DNA of 64,000 bases from positions 186,001-250,000 of the forward strand of contig NZ_LGUI01000001.1 in the NCBI RefSeq assembly GCF_002891295.1, given 5' to 3'. Below the pieces are notes generated by a model. That model saw only the letters and a list, made by a program, of their open reading frames with translations. It made no database searches and was not told where the DNA came from. The stretch comes from Streptomyces eurocidicus. Its GTDB lineage: Bacteria > Actinomycetota > Actinomycetes > Streptomycetales > Streptomycetaceae. Both the position numbers and the translations under genes were made by a program. How positions within the stretch are numbered: the first letter of the stretch is position 1; the number at the start of each line of letters is the position of its first letter. Below, piece by piece: positions 47,704-56,505 of this stretch.

Positions 47704-49500
47704 TTGCGCGAGTTCAGCCTTCCGGCCCTCTACGAGGTCCCTGCGGACGGAAACCTGACGGATCTGATCCGCCGCAACGCCGCGCAGCGCCCTGACGTCG
47801 CCGTCATAGGGCGCAAGGTCGCCGGCCGCTGGGAGGACGTCACGGCCGTCACCTTCCTGGCCGAGGTGCGCGCGGCGGCGAAGGGGCTGATCGCGTCCGG
47901 TGTGCGGCCGGGCGACCGGGTCGGGCTGATGTCCCGCACCCGCTACGAGTGGACGCTGCTGGACTTCGCGATCTGGAGCGCCGGCGGGGTGACCGTGCCG
48001 GTGTACGAGACGAGCTCGGCCGAGCAGATCCAGTGGATCCTCGGCGACTCCGGCGCGGTGGCCGTCGTCGTCGAGTCCGCGGCGCACGAGGCGCTCGTCG
48101 ACTCGGTGCGCGACCGGCTGCCGGCCCTGGAGCACCTCTGGCAGATCGAGGACGCGGGCGTCGAGCGGCTGCGCACGGCCGGCGAGGGCCTGACCGACGA
48201 GGAGGTCGACGAGCGCAGCGCGCTGGCCGACGCCGACTCCCCCGCGACGATCGTCTACACCTCGGGCACCACCGGGCGCCCCAAGGGCTGTGTGCTGACC
48301 CACCGCGCGTTCTTCGCCGAGTGCGGGAACGCGGTGGAGCGGCTGAAGCCGCTGTTCAACACGGGCGACTCCTCGGTGCTGCTGTTCCTGCCCACGGCGC
48401 ACGTCTTCGGCCGCCTGGTGGAGATCTCGGCGATGCTCGCCCCGATCAAGCTGGGCTGCGTCCCGGACATCCGTAACCTCACCGAGGAGCTGGCCGCCTT
48501 CCGGCCGACGCTGATCCTCGGCGTCCCCCGCGTCTTCGAGAAGGTCTACAACGCCGCGCGGGCCAAGGCCCAGGCCGACGGCAAGGGCAAGATCTTCGAC
48601 AAGGCCGCCGACACCGCCATCGCCTACAGCCGGGCGAAGGACGACCCGGCCGGCCCCTCGCTGGGCCTGCGGATCAAGCACGCGATCTTCGACCGGCTGG
48701 TCTACGGCAAGCTGCGCGGCGTCCTCGGCGGCCGGGCCACGCACGCGATCTCCGGCGGCGCGCCGCTCGGCGAGCGCCTGGGCCACTTCTACCGGGGCAT
48801 CGGCTTCACGGTCCTGGAGGGCTACGGCCTCACCGAGTCCTGCGCGGCGACGGCCTTCAACCCGTGGGACCGGCAGAAGATCGGCACGGTCGGTCAGCCG
48901 CTGCCCGGCTCGGTCGTCCGGATCGCGGACGACGGCGAGGTGCTGCTGCACGGCGAGCACCTCTTCCAGGGCTACTGGAACAACGAGCAGGCCACGAAGG
49001 AGGCCCTCTCGGACGCCTGGTTCCACACCGGCGACCTGGGCACCCTCGACGAGGACGGCTACCTCACGATCACCGGCCGGAAGAAGGAGATCATCGTGAC
49101 GGCGGGCGGCAAGAACGTCGCCCCGGCCGTGATCGAGGACCGCATCCGGGCCCACGCGCTGATCGCCGAGTGCATGGTGGTCGGCGACGCCCGCCCGTTC
49201 GTCGGCGCGCTGATCACGCTGGACGAGGACTTCCTGCCTCGCTGGCTGGAGGACAACGGCAAGCGGGCCGGCACGACCCCGGCCGAGCTGGCGGACGACC
49301 CGGAGCTGCTGGCCGCCGTGCAGAAGGCCGTCGACGACGGCAACTCCGCGGTGTCGAAGGCGGAGTCGGTCCGTAAGTTCCGTATCCTTCCGGCGCAGTT
49401 CACGGAGGAGTCGGGGCATGTCACGCCGTCGCTGAAGCTCAAGCGGAACGTGGTGGCGAAGGACTTCGCGGACGAGATCGAGGCGCTTTACCGCGCGTAG
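47704..49500 (+). CDS. Long-chain fatty-acid--CoA ligase
   Basis: Activates fatty acids to acyl-CoA via acyl-AMP. 598 residues. Motifs: VYTSGTTGRPKGCVLTH near residue 185, LPTAHVFGRLVEI, GAPLGERLGHFYRGIG, EGYGLTESCAATAFN, WFHTGDLGTLDEDGYLTITGRKKE and late LTPSLKLKRN-like region. TTG at 47704 gives the expected head MREFSLPALYEVP and has a GGAG site 8 nt upstream; a start at 47593 would add an Arg-rich head without homology. Confidence 0.93.
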   Translation: MREFSLPALYEVPADGNLTDLIRRNAAQRPDVAVIGRKVAGRWEDVTAVTFLAEVRAAAKGLIASGVRPGDRVGLMSRTRYEWTLLDFAIWSAGGVTVPVYETSSAEQIQWILGDSGAVAVVVESAAHEALVDSVRDRLPALEHLWQIEDAGVERLRTAGEGLTDEEVDERSALADADSPATIVYTSGTTGRPKGCVLTHRAFFAECGNAVERLKPLFNTGDSSVLLFLPTAHVFGRLVEISAMLAPIKLGCVPDIRNLTEELAAFRPTLILGVPRVFEKVYNAARAKAQADGKGKIFDKAADTAIAYSRAKDDPAGPSLGLRIKHAIFDRLVYGKLRGVLGGRATHAISGGAPLGERLGHFYRGIGFTVLEGYGLTESCAATAFNPWDRQKIGTVGQPLPGSVVRIADDGEVLLHGEHLFQGYWNNEQATKEALSDAWFHTGDLGTLDEDGYLTITGRKKEIIVTAGGKNVAPAVIEDRIRAHALIAECMVVGDARPFVGALITLDEDFLPRWLEDNGKRAGTTPAELADDPELLAAVQKAVDDGNSAVSKAESVRKFRILPAQFTEESGHVTPSLKLKRNVVAKDFADEIEALYRA

Positions 49501-49562
49501 CGCGGTGTGCTCACCGTGACCGGGGTGCGGGACCGTCGCCCGTACCGGTCACGGCTTGTCCT

Positions 49563-49604
49563 CAAACGCCCGGACGGTCTGGATTTCGCCCGTCCGGGCG
49601 TTTG
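49563..49604. terminator. Hairpin between convergent genes, related to the dispersed repeat
   Basis: 15-bp stem (49563-49577 with 49590-49604) and a 12-nt loop, with the core CAAACGCCCGGACGG that resembles the inner palindrome of the dispersed repeats. It sits between the acyl-CoA ligase and the convergent glycosyltransferase and may stop transcription from both. Confidence 0.75.
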
Positions 49605-49635
49605 CCTGTGAGCGAGCCCGCCCGGCCCCGCCGTC

Positions 49636-50778
49636 CTACAGCAGTTCCCGCAAGCGGTCGGCCAAGAGGTCCCAGCGCCAGCGTTCCTCCACCCACGCAC
49701 GCCCCCGCTCGCCCATGCGGCGCCGCAGCTCCGGGTCGCCCAGCAGGGTGACGACGCGGTCCGCCGTGTCCGCCGGGGAGCCGCCGCGGACGACGTACCC
49801 CGTCTCCCCGTCCAGGACGGCGTCGGGCGCGCCGCCGGAGTCCCCGGCGATCACGGGCAGGCCCGTCGCGGACGCCTCCAGATAGACGATGCCGAGCCCC
49901 TCGACGTCCAGGCCGCCGCGGCGCGTGCGGCAGGGCATCGCGAAGACGTCACCCGCGCCGTAGTGGGCCGGCAGCTCCTCCCAGGGGACCGGGCCGGTGA
50001 AGCGGACCGCGTCGGCGACCCCGGTCTCCTCGGCCAGCTTCCGCAGGTCGTCGCCGTACGGGCCGCCGCCGACGATCAGCAGCACCGCGTCGGGGACCGC
50101 GGCCAGGATCCGGGGCATGGCCCGGATGAGGGTGTCCTGCCCCTTGCGCGGCACGAGCCGGGAGACGCAGACCACGACCGGGCGGTCGGTGAGGCCCAGG
50201 CGGGCCCGGACCCCGGCGCCGCCGGAGCCGGGGTGGAAGGTCTTCTCGTCCACGCCGGGCGGCAGTTGGACCATGCGGGCGGCGGCCCGGTCGGTCAGCG
50301 CGCCCGCGATCCGGGACCGGGTGTACTCCCCCAGGTAGGTGAGCGTGTCCGTGCCCTCGCCGATGCGCCGCAGCAGTTGCCGGGCGGCGGGCAGCTGGGC
50401 CCACCCGGCCTCGTGGCCGTGGGTCGTGGCGATCAGCTTCCGGGCGCCGGCCCGGCGCAGCGCGGGGGCCATCAGCCCGAGCGGGGCGGCGGCCCCGAAC
50501 CAGACCGAGGTACAGCCGTGTTCGCGCAGCAGCTCGGTGGCGCGGCGCGTCACCCGGGGCGTCGGCAGCAGCATGGTCGTCCGGTCGCGGACGACCTGGA
50601 AGGGCTGTTCGGCGTCGAAGCGCGCGGTGGCCTCGGCGCCCTCCCGGCCGCGCTTCCAGGTGGAGGCGTAGACGACGACCTCGGCGGGGTCCAGGCGCAG
50701 GGCCATGTTGTGCAGGAACGCCTGGATGCCGCCGGGGCGGGGCGGGAAGTCATTGGTGACGACGAGGGTCTTGTGCAT
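49636..50778 (-). CDS. GT4 glycosyltransferase, PimB-like
   Basis: 380 residues, GT-B fold. Start LVVTNDFPPRPGGIQAFLHNM; ATTHGHEAGWAQLPAARQLL; donor-binding VVVCVSRLVPRKGQDTLIRA; and the EX7E-type GLDVEGLGIVYLEASATGLP with VIAGDSGGAPDAV. It resembles mannosyltransferases such as PimB of phosphatidylinositol mannoside synthesis, but acceptor and donor are not proven. ATG at 50778 has TACTGT 9 nt upstream. Confidence 0.88.
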   Translation of the reverse strand: MHKTLVVTNDFPPRPGGIQAFLHNMALRLDPAEVVVYASTWKRGREGAEATARFDAEQPFQVVRDRTTMLLPTPRVTRRATELLREHGCTSVWFGAAAPLGLMAPALRRAGARKLIATTHGHEAGWAQLPAARQLLRRIGEGTDTLTYLGEYTRSRIAGALTDRAAARMVQLPPGVDEKTFHPGSGGAGVRARLGLTDRPVVVCVSRLVPRKGQDTLIRAMPRILAAVPDAVLLIVGGGPYGDDLRKLAEETGVADAVRFTGPVPWEELPAHYGAGDVFAMPCRTRRGGLDVEGLGIVYLEASATGLPVIAGDSGGAPDAVLDGETGYVVRGGSPADTADRVVTLLGDPELRRRMGERGRAWVEERWRWDLLADRLRELL

Positions 50779-50971
50779 CGCGTCCCGACAGTACCGGGTG
50801 TCCCGGCCCCACGGCCGGGGAGGTGCCGCCGGGGCGACCGCGCCGAGGCCGTGCGGGCGGCAACGGGGGCGGAGTACCGCCACGTCACCGCGCCAGGGCG
50901 GTCCGGGCGGGCATCATGCCTTCCAGTAGCGGCGCGCGGACGGCGTGTGAGGACCGTGAAGGGCGAGGTGG

Positions 50972-52237
50972 ATGATGTCGGGCGCTGGTTTGCGGCTCTC
51001 GGTCGCGGTGTGGGCCGTCACCCGGGTCGTGCTGCTGTTGTGCGTGTTCCGGGTGTGGGTGCTGCCGGGATCGGACGTCTCCGTCGACATCGAGGTGATC
51101 TACCAGGGCTGGTACGGGGTGCTGCGCACCGGCACGTTCCCGTACGACGACGTGACGTGGCAGTACCCGCCGGCCGCCGCGCTCGCCGTGCTCGCCCCCG
51201 GGCTGCTGCCGTTCCTGGACTACGCCCCGGCGTTCTTCGTGGTGTGCTTCCTCGCGGACGCGGTGGTCCTCGCCCTGCTGCTGTACACGGTGCGGGGCGG
51301 CGGGCGCAGCGCCAAGGGGGTGTGGGTGTGGGTCGTGGGGGTGCCGCTGCTGGGGCCGATCGTCTACGCCCGCTATGACGTGATGGTGACGGCCGTCGCC
51401 GTGGCGGGGCTGCTGGCGATCGGCCGGCGGACCAGGGCGGCGGGGGCGCTCGTGGCGCTCGGCGCGCTGCTGAAGGTCTGGCCGGTGCTGCTGCTGGTGG
51501 GAACCCCGCGCGGCCGGACCACCCGGTCGGCGTGGACCACCGCGCTGCTCACGGCGGGGGCGCTGGGGCTGCTGTTCGCGGTGACGATGCCGGGGGCGCT
51601 GGCGTTCCTGACCTTCCAGCGGGACCGGGGCACGGAGGTGGAGTCCCTGGGGTCGCTGGTCTTCCACCTGGGCCGGCACTTCGGCTGGCACGGGCACGCG
51701 CGGCTGAACTACGGCTCGGTGGAGTTCCTCGGCCCCTACGTCCGTACGGTCAGCCGGCTCGCGCTGGGCCTGAGCGTGCTGGCCTTCGGCTGGCTGCTGG
51801 TGTGGCGGCTGCGGGCGCGCAGGTTCACGGCCTGCACGCCGTACGACGCGGCGTTCGCGGCCGTGCTCCTGTTCACCACGACGAGCCGGGTGATCAGCCC
51901 GCAGTACGTGGTCTGGCTGATCGGTCTGGCGGCGGTGTGTATGACGATGCGGACGACGCGTCAGGGGCTGCCGATCGCGCTGGTCCTGGTGGCCGCGCCG
52001 CTGACGCAGCTGGAGTTCCCCCTGTGGTTCTCGCATGTGGTGGCGAGCGACAAGCTGGGCGTGGCGACGCTGACGCTGCGGAACGCCCTGCTGGTGGTGG
52101 CGACCCTGATCTCGTGCGCGCGGCTGTGGCGCGGGACGGTGCGCGAGCCGGAGCCGGCGGAGGTCTCCCCGGCCCCGCCCCTGCCCGACCCCGGGGCTCC
52201 GCCCCGGACCCCGGTCCTCAAACGCCGGACGGGCTGA
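50972..52237 (+). CDS. Polytopic membrane glycosyltransferase, GT87-like
   Basis: 421 residues with about ten membrane segments, SVDIEVIYQGWYGVLRTGTF and FPYDDVTWQYPPAA in the first outer loop (the acidic pair probably catalytic), and RYDVMVTAVAVAG. This fits GT-C enzymes of the GT87 family that use polyprenyl-phosphate sugars, as in actinobacterial lipoglycan synthesis. The last 16 residues (near PDPGAPPRTPVLKRRTG) and the stop are encoded by the dispersed repeat. ATG 50972 or 50975; GAGG-type site upstream. Confidence 0.85.
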   Translation: MMSGAGLRLSVAVWAVTRVVLLLCVFRVWVLPGSDVSVDIEVIYQGWYGVLRTGTFPYDDVTWQYPPAAALAVLAPGLLPFLDYAPAFFVVCFLADAVVLALLLYTVRGGGRSAKGVWVWVVGVPLLGPIVYARYDVMVTAVAVAGLLAIGRRTRAAGALVALGALLKVWPVLLLVGTPRGRTTRSAWTTALLTAGALGLLFAVTMPGALAFLTFQRDRGTEVESLGSLVFHLGRHFGWHGHARLNYGSVEFLGPYVRTVSRLALGLSVLAFGWLLVWRLRARRFTACTPYDAAFAAVLLFTTTSRVISPQYVVWLIGLAAVCMTMRTTRQGLPIALVLVAAPLTQLEFPLWFSHVVASDKLGVATLTLRNALLVVATLISCARLWRGTVREPEPAEVSPAPPLPDPGAPPRTPVLKRRTG

Positions 52238-52400
52238 TTTGTTGCCCGGAACCGAGTGAGGAAGCCACCCTGGCCCAGGGAAAGCCGGCCTCGGACAGGG
52301 GCGAAATCCAGCCCGGCCGGCGTTTGAGGCCACCGCGCGTCAGCGCGGAAGGGGGCCCGGGGCGTCAGCCCCGGTTCGGGAAGGGGCGGGCAGGGGAAAG
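52190..52400. repeat. Dispersed inverted repeat, copy C (chimeric, coding in part)
   Basis: The left inner arm CCTCAAACGCCGGACGGGCT starts at 52216 and holds the last codons and TGA of the GT87 gene. The right inner arm (about 52309-52328, to GGCGTTTGAGG) and the right outer arm (near 52375-52395) lie about 75 nt away, with unrelated sequence between where other copies have a 1-5 nt loop. The right half also carries GGCGAAATCCAGCCC, as in the variant hairpin at 49563. Confidence 0.7.
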
Positions 52401-52406
52401 CCCCCC

Positions 52407-53786
52407 TCACCCCAGCTCCCGCTCCACATACGCCCGCCACTCCGCCGTGAACTCCACCTGCGACACCCCCAGCACCCGCCGCAGCTCGGTCCCCACCGAT
52501 CCCGACCGCCGCTCGTGCCCGCCCACCCCCCGGTAGAACGCCACGAGCTTCTCCTCGCCCCAGCGCTCCGCGATCATCCGGCAGGCCAGCCACCCCTCCT
52601 CGTACGCGCGGGCCAGCCGTCCGGACTCGCCCGCGAAGCCGAAGTCGGCGTCCGTGGGCAGCCCGCGCGGCGCCCGGTCCGCGGCCACGGCGCGGGCCAG
52701 TTCGGGCGCGGCCTGGCGGGCGGTGCGGTCGGTGCCCCGGTAGGCCGTCCAGTCGGCGAAGCCCTCCGAGAGCCACAGCGGGGTGGCCGCCGAGGTGAGG
52801 GCGCGGGTGGCGACATGGGCGGTCTCATGGGTGAGGACGACCTGGCGGCCGAAGGAGCCGAGCGCCCCGTACGCCTCGGGGTTGACGATTATCCGGTCGG
52901 CCGGGGCCTCCCCGGAGCCGCCGACCTCGCCGGTCGTCACGGCCGCGATGCCCCGGTAGTTGGAGACGGGCGAATCCAGGAGCGCGGCCATCCGCTCCAC
53001 CGAGGCGGGCATCTGCACGACCACCCGGCCGGGCCACGCGCCCGGCCCCGCTCCCCCGCCCGTGCCCGGACCGCCGTCCCGCCACGCGGCCGCCACCGCG
53101 GGCACGGCGCGGTCCGCGGTGGCCGCGAGGGCCTCCAGGCGCGCCCGGTTCTGGCCGACCCCGAGGACGAGGCTGCGCTCGCCGCGCACCGCCGTGACCG
53201 GGCCCTGCTGCCACAGCTGCCGGCCGCCGCTCGGCGCGTCCTCGGCGGTGACGTACCACCGGCCGGCGCGCTCCACGACGGTCAGCCGGGCCTTGGTGGT
53301 GACCGGCGCCGTGTCATAGCCAGCCAGCCGGTAGCGGAGCTCGGTCTCGGCGGCGAGGCGGCGGCCGTCGCCCTGGGCCGGTGCGAAGCCCCCGGTCCGC
53401 ACCAGGCGGTACTCCCAGGAGGCCAGCGGCACGGCGGCGAGGTTGGCGAACACCCGGCGCTGCTCCGCGCGATACCCCGTGGCGGCCGGGTCCACGGCGG
53501 CGAGGAAGGCCCGCTCGTCGCGGTCGCGCAGCGCGCTGGACCACCGGTCCAGCAGGGCGGTCACGGCCTTCCGGTCGCCGTCCGGGACGGCCGGCCCGGA
53601 GCCCGGGACGAGCGTCCCGCAGCCGCACAGGGACTGGAGCGCGAACAGCCCGGCGGCGAGCCAGGCGGCCACCCGGCGACATGCCCGGCGGGACGCCCCG
53701 GTGGTCGCCCCGCGCACGGCCCCGGGGTCGCCCCCGGGTCCGCTCCCTCGTCCGCTCCACCACCACCGGCCCGTCACGTCCCGCAT
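52407..53786 (-). CDS. Putative lipoprotein with HExxH zinc-peptidase motif
   Basis: 459 residues. After a basic head comes a hydrophobic segment (AAWLAAGLFALQSLCGCG) with a possible lipobox LCGC near residue 56. The N-terminal half resembles an NTF2-like domain (KAVTALLDRWSSALRDRDER); the C-terminal half has VVLTHETAHVATR and, 16 residues on, WLSEGFADW, the HExxH...E pattern of gluzincin peptidases. No known family could be named. TACGAT at 53784-53789 lies 7 nt before the GTG of codon 4 (53777), which may be the real start. Confidence 0.8.
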   Translation of the reverse strand: MRDVTGRWWWSGRGSGPGGDPGAVRGATTGASRRACRRVAAWLAAGLFALQSLCGCGTLVPGSGPAVPDGDRKAVTALLDRWSSALRDRDERAFLAAVDPAATGYRAEQRRVFANLAAVPLASWEYRLVRTGGFAPAQGDGRRLAAETELRYRLAGYDTAPVTTKARLTVVERAGRWYVTAEDAPSGGRQLWQQGPVTAVRGERSLVLGVGQNRARLEALAATADRAVPAVAAAWRDGGPGTGGGAGPGAWPGRVVVQMPASVERMAALLDSPVSNYRGIAAVTTGEVGGSGEAPADRIIVNPEAYGALGSFGRQVVLTHETAHVATRALTSAATPLWLSEGFADWTAYRGTDRTARQAAPELARAVAADRAPRGLPTDADFGFAGESGRLARAYEEGWLACRMIAERWGEEKLVAFYRGVGGHERRSGSVGTELRRVLGVSQVEFTAEWRAYVERELG

Positions 53787-53827
53787 CGTACGAGCCGTGC
53801 GCCCCCGGGCGTACGCTCAGGGCGCGC

Positions 53828-54883
53828 TCATGGCCGGGTGACGGAGGAAATGGGCATCATGTTGGCCGGGTCGTAGCGCACCCGGGCCCCGGGGTAGGGC
53901 GCGTGGACGACCTGGCCGTTGCCCACGTACATCGCCACATGGCTGGCATCGCTGCGGTAGATCACCAGATCGCCGGGCTGGGCCTCCGCCAGGGAGACGT
54001 GCCGGCCGGCGTAGCGCTGCGCCTGCGAGGTGCGCGGCAGGCCCACTCCGGCCCGCCCGTAGGCCCACTGCATCAGGCCGGAACAGTCGAAGGCGCTCGG
54101 CCCGGTGGCGCCCCAGGCGTAGGGCGAGCCGACGGCCGAGCGGGCCGCCATGGCCGCGGCGGCGCCGCGCGAGGAGGTGACGGCGGTGAGGTCGGGCAGC
54201 GCGGCGAGGGGGCTCTCCGTGCGGGCGGCGCCGTCCGAGCGGGAGGCCCGGGCGTAGGCCGCCCGCTCCGGCCGGGGCAGGGAGTTGAGCAGCCGGCGGG
54301 CCGTGGCGAGCTTCTTCTCGACCTCGCGCTTGTGGCGCTCGACGGCGCGGCGGCTCTCCTCCAGCCGCCCGAGGACCTCCACCGCCTCCGCCCGCTCCTG
54401 GCGCAAGGTGCGCTGGGCCTCCGTGAGCGCCCGGAGCTCCTCGGTCCGGCGGCCGCTCACGCGGTCGAGGGTGGCGGCCCGTTCGAGGTAGCCGTCGGGG
54501 TCGGAGGAGAGCAGCAGTTGGAGGGCGGGGGCGACGGCGCCGTTCCGGTACTGCGCGGCGGCGATCATGCCGAGGGCGGCGCGCATCCGGTTGACCTGTT
54601 CCTGGCCGCGCGCGACGCGGTCGGTGGCCTGCTCCACCTTCTTCCGCAGGTCGCCGGTGCGCTCGTCGGCCGCGTTGTACTTCTCGGTGGCGCGCTCCGC
54701 CTCTTCGTAGAGCTTGTCGACCTGTGCCTTGACGGTGCCGGGAGAGCGGCTGTCGTCGCCCGCGGGACTCGCGCCCGCGGGTGTGCTGAGGGTGGCCGCC
54801 GCGGTGGCCACGGCGGCGGACAGGACGGTGGCCCGCACGGTCTGGGTGAGACCTGACTGCGCGGTACGGCGGTGGGACGCCAC
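53828..54883 (-). CDS. NlpC/P60 family cell-wall hydrolase, copy 1
   Basis: 351 residues: signal peptide (VLSAAVATAAATLSTPAGAS), a long coiled coil at about residues 45-215 (VDKLYEEAERATEKYNAADE), and a C-terminal NlpC/P60 domain with Cys in GPSAFDCSGLMQWAYG, and His in DASHVAMYVGNGQ. The architecture is that of RipA-like D,L-endopeptidases that cut peptidoglycan stem peptides. The GTG at 54883 corresponds to the start of the paralogue next door (both ASHRR). It is 41 nt upstream of the HExxH lipoprotein gene in the transcription direction. Confidence 0.92.
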   Translation of the reverse strand: MASHRRTAQSGLTQTVRATVLSAAVATAAATLSTPAGASPAGDDSRSPGTVKAQVDKLYEEAERATEKYNAADERTGDLRKKVEQATDRVARGQEQVNRMRAALGMIAAAQYRNGAVAPALQLLLSSDPDGYLERAATLDRVSGRRTEELRALTEAQRTLRQERAEAVEVLGRLEESRRAVERHKREVEKKLATARRLLNSLPRPERAAYARASRSDGAARTESPLAALPDLTAVTSSRGAAAAMAARSAVGSPYAWGATGPSAFDCSGLMQWAYGRAGVGLPRTSQAQRYAGRHVSLAEAQPGDLVIYRSDASHVAMYVGNGQVVHAPYPGARVRYDPANMMPISSVTRP

Positions 54884-54975
54884 GGGCGGCCGCACTCCCT
54901 TCCTCTGCTTCCGGTGGGTGCGGTCGCTTCGGCCGCCCGGGTGTGCGGACGGTGTGCCGAGGCACCGCGCGCCAG

Positions 54976-55005
54976 ACAGTAGCGGCGTGCTCACCCCGGG
55001 TTCAA
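54976..55005 (-). promoter_or_regulatory. Candidate promoter of NlpC/P60 copy 1
   Basis: Minus strand: TTGAAC (55000-55005), 18 nt, TACTGT (54976-54981). The same -35 and spacer occur before the paralogue (56323-56352). Confidence 0.6.
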
Positions 55006-55029
55006 AGACCGTTCCGCGCCGGAAACTTG

Positions 55030-55065
55030 ACGCCCCGCCGGAGACGCAGGTCACCGGCGGGGCGT
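55030..55065. terminator. Terminator downstream of NlpC/P60 copy 2
   Basis: 12-bp perfect stem (55030-55041 with 55054-55065) and a 12-nt loop, about 65 nt past the stop of copy 2 and just upstream of the copy 1 promoter, separating the two transcripts. Confidence 0.7.
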
Positions 55066-55131
55066 GGAGTCAGCGGAGGTCGCCGTGATTCGCCCGATCG
55101 GGCGGCGGCTCAGCCATTCGGCGGTATCCGG

Positions 55132-56211
55132 TCAGCCTATGCGGACACCGAACTGGAAGGGCATGTTCCCCATCGACTCGTAGCGGACGTTGGTGCCCGA
55201 GCGGGGGGCGTGCAGGGTCTGGCCGTTGCCCGCGTAGAGGCCGACGTGGTGCTGGTCGCCGTAGAAGATGACCAGGTCACCGGGCTTGAGCTGGCTCTGG
55301 TCGTAGATGCGGGTGCCGGCGTTGGCCTGGTCCTGCGAGATGCGCGGCAGGGTGACGCCGGCCTGCGCGTACGCCCAGGAGGTCAGCCCCGAGCAGTCGA
55401 AGGAGCCGGGGCCGGTCGCGCCCCAGACGTACGGGGTGCCGATCTTGCTCTGCGCGGCGGAGAGCGCGGCGGCGGCGCGGCCCGAGGTGGGCAGGTCCTT
55501 GCCGAGGTCCGGGCGGCTCTCGCCACGGCCGGCGCGCGAGTCGCCGCCGCTCTTGGCGTCGCCCTTGGCACCGTCCTTGCCGCCGTCCTTGGCGTTCTCG
55601 CCGGCGATCTCGGCGCGCTCCTTGGCGGTGAGGGTGTTGAGGAGCTTCTGGGCCTCGGCGAGCTTGCCCTGGACCTCCTCCTTCTTCTCCCCGAGGGCCT
55701 TACGGGTCTCCCCGAGGTCCTTGAGCTTGCCGGTGGCCTCCTGGCGCTGCTGCTTGAGCGTGCGCTGCTTCTCGGAGATCTGCTTGAGGGTGTCGGCCTG
55801 CCGGGCGCTGAGCTGGTTCAGCGTGGACGCCTTCTCCAGGAAGCTGTCCGGGTCGGAGGAGAGCAGCAGCTGGAGGGAGGGGTCGATGGCGCCGCCGCGG
55901 TACTGGGCGGTCGCGACCGAACCGAGGCTGTTGCGGAGCTTGTTGAGCTCCTCCTGGCCGCGGGCGACCTTGTCCTGGAGGTCGCCGACCTGCCGGTCGA
56001 GCTTCTCCTGCTTCTCCTTGGCCCCGTTGTACTTCTCGGTGGCCTGCTCCGCCTCTTCGTAGAGCTTGTCGACCTTGGACTTCACGTCCGCCTTGCTCGC
56101 CTCGTCCGCGCTGGCGGACTGGGCCGAGAGGACGACGGCCGCGGCGGCGGTCACGGTGAGCACGGTCACCCGGGTGCGGCCCGGCTGCTTGGGACGACGG
56201 TGGGACGCCAC
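55132..56211 (-). CDS. NlpC/P60 family cell-wall hydrolase, copy 2
   Basis: 359 residues with the same plan as copy 1: signal peptide (VLTVTAAAAVVLSAQSASA), coiled coil (VDKLYEEAEQATEKYNGAKE to about residue 215), a Lys/Asp/Gly-rich linker, and an NlpC/P60 domain with FDCSGLTSWAYAQAG and HHVGLYAGNGQTLHAP. The GTG at 56211 has a GGAG site. A close paralogue, probably by tandem duplication; the linkers differ most. Confidence 0.93.
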   Translation of the reverse strand: MASHRRPKQPGRTRVTVLTVTAAAAVVLSAQSASADEASKADVKSKVDKLYEEAEQATEKYNGAKEKQEKLDRQVGDLQDKVARGQEELNKLRNSLGSVATAQYRGGAIDPSLQLLLSSDPDSFLEKASTLNQLSARQADTLKQISEKQRTLKQQRQEATGKLKDLGETRKALGEKKEEVQGKLAEAQKLLNTLTAKERAEIAGENAKDGGKDGAKGDAKSGGDSRAGRGESRPDLGKDLPTSGRAAAALSAAQSKIGTPYVWGATGPGSFDCSGLTSWAYAQAGVTLPRISQDQANAGTRIYDQSQLKPGDLVIFYGDQHHVGLYAGNGQTLHAPRSGTNVRYESMGNMPFQFGVRIG

Positions 56212-56322
56212 GGAGACGGGCTCCTTCTTCCTCGGCCGCCCGGCGCGCGGGATCCACGGTCGCGGCGGGACCCTCGCCGCCACCCCGAATGGATGATCTA
56301 CCGCGCGAAGGTTCGAGGCCCG

Positions 56323-56352
56323 ACACTAGTGACCCTCATATGATCCGTTCAA
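56323..56352 (-). promoter_or_regulatory. Candidate promoter of NlpC/P60 copy 2
   Basis: Minus strand: TTGAAC (56347-56352), 18 nt, TAGTGT (56323-56328). The leader to the GTG would be about 105 nt. No c-di-AMP (ydaO-type) riboswitch, which precedes some streptomycete wall hydrolase genes, was recognised in it. Confidence 0.55.
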
Positions 56353-56505
56353 ATCCTCAAGCGAAAAATCTCGCCTCATGTGGCGAAGCTTTACCGACAG
56401 GACACAGCCGGTAAGCGGAATCTGACGTTCAGGCACCTTGAGCGCCCCGGACCGGCCCGCTCGGACCCGGCCGGGGCCGGTCGAGGTGCCGGCCGGGGCG
56501 CCGGT

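Noticed and set aside
56212..56505. c-di-AMP (ydaO-type) riboswitch before the NlpC/P60 gene
   Set aside because: Such switches precede some streptomycete wall hydrolase genes, but I could not find the conserved ydaO sequence blocks here.
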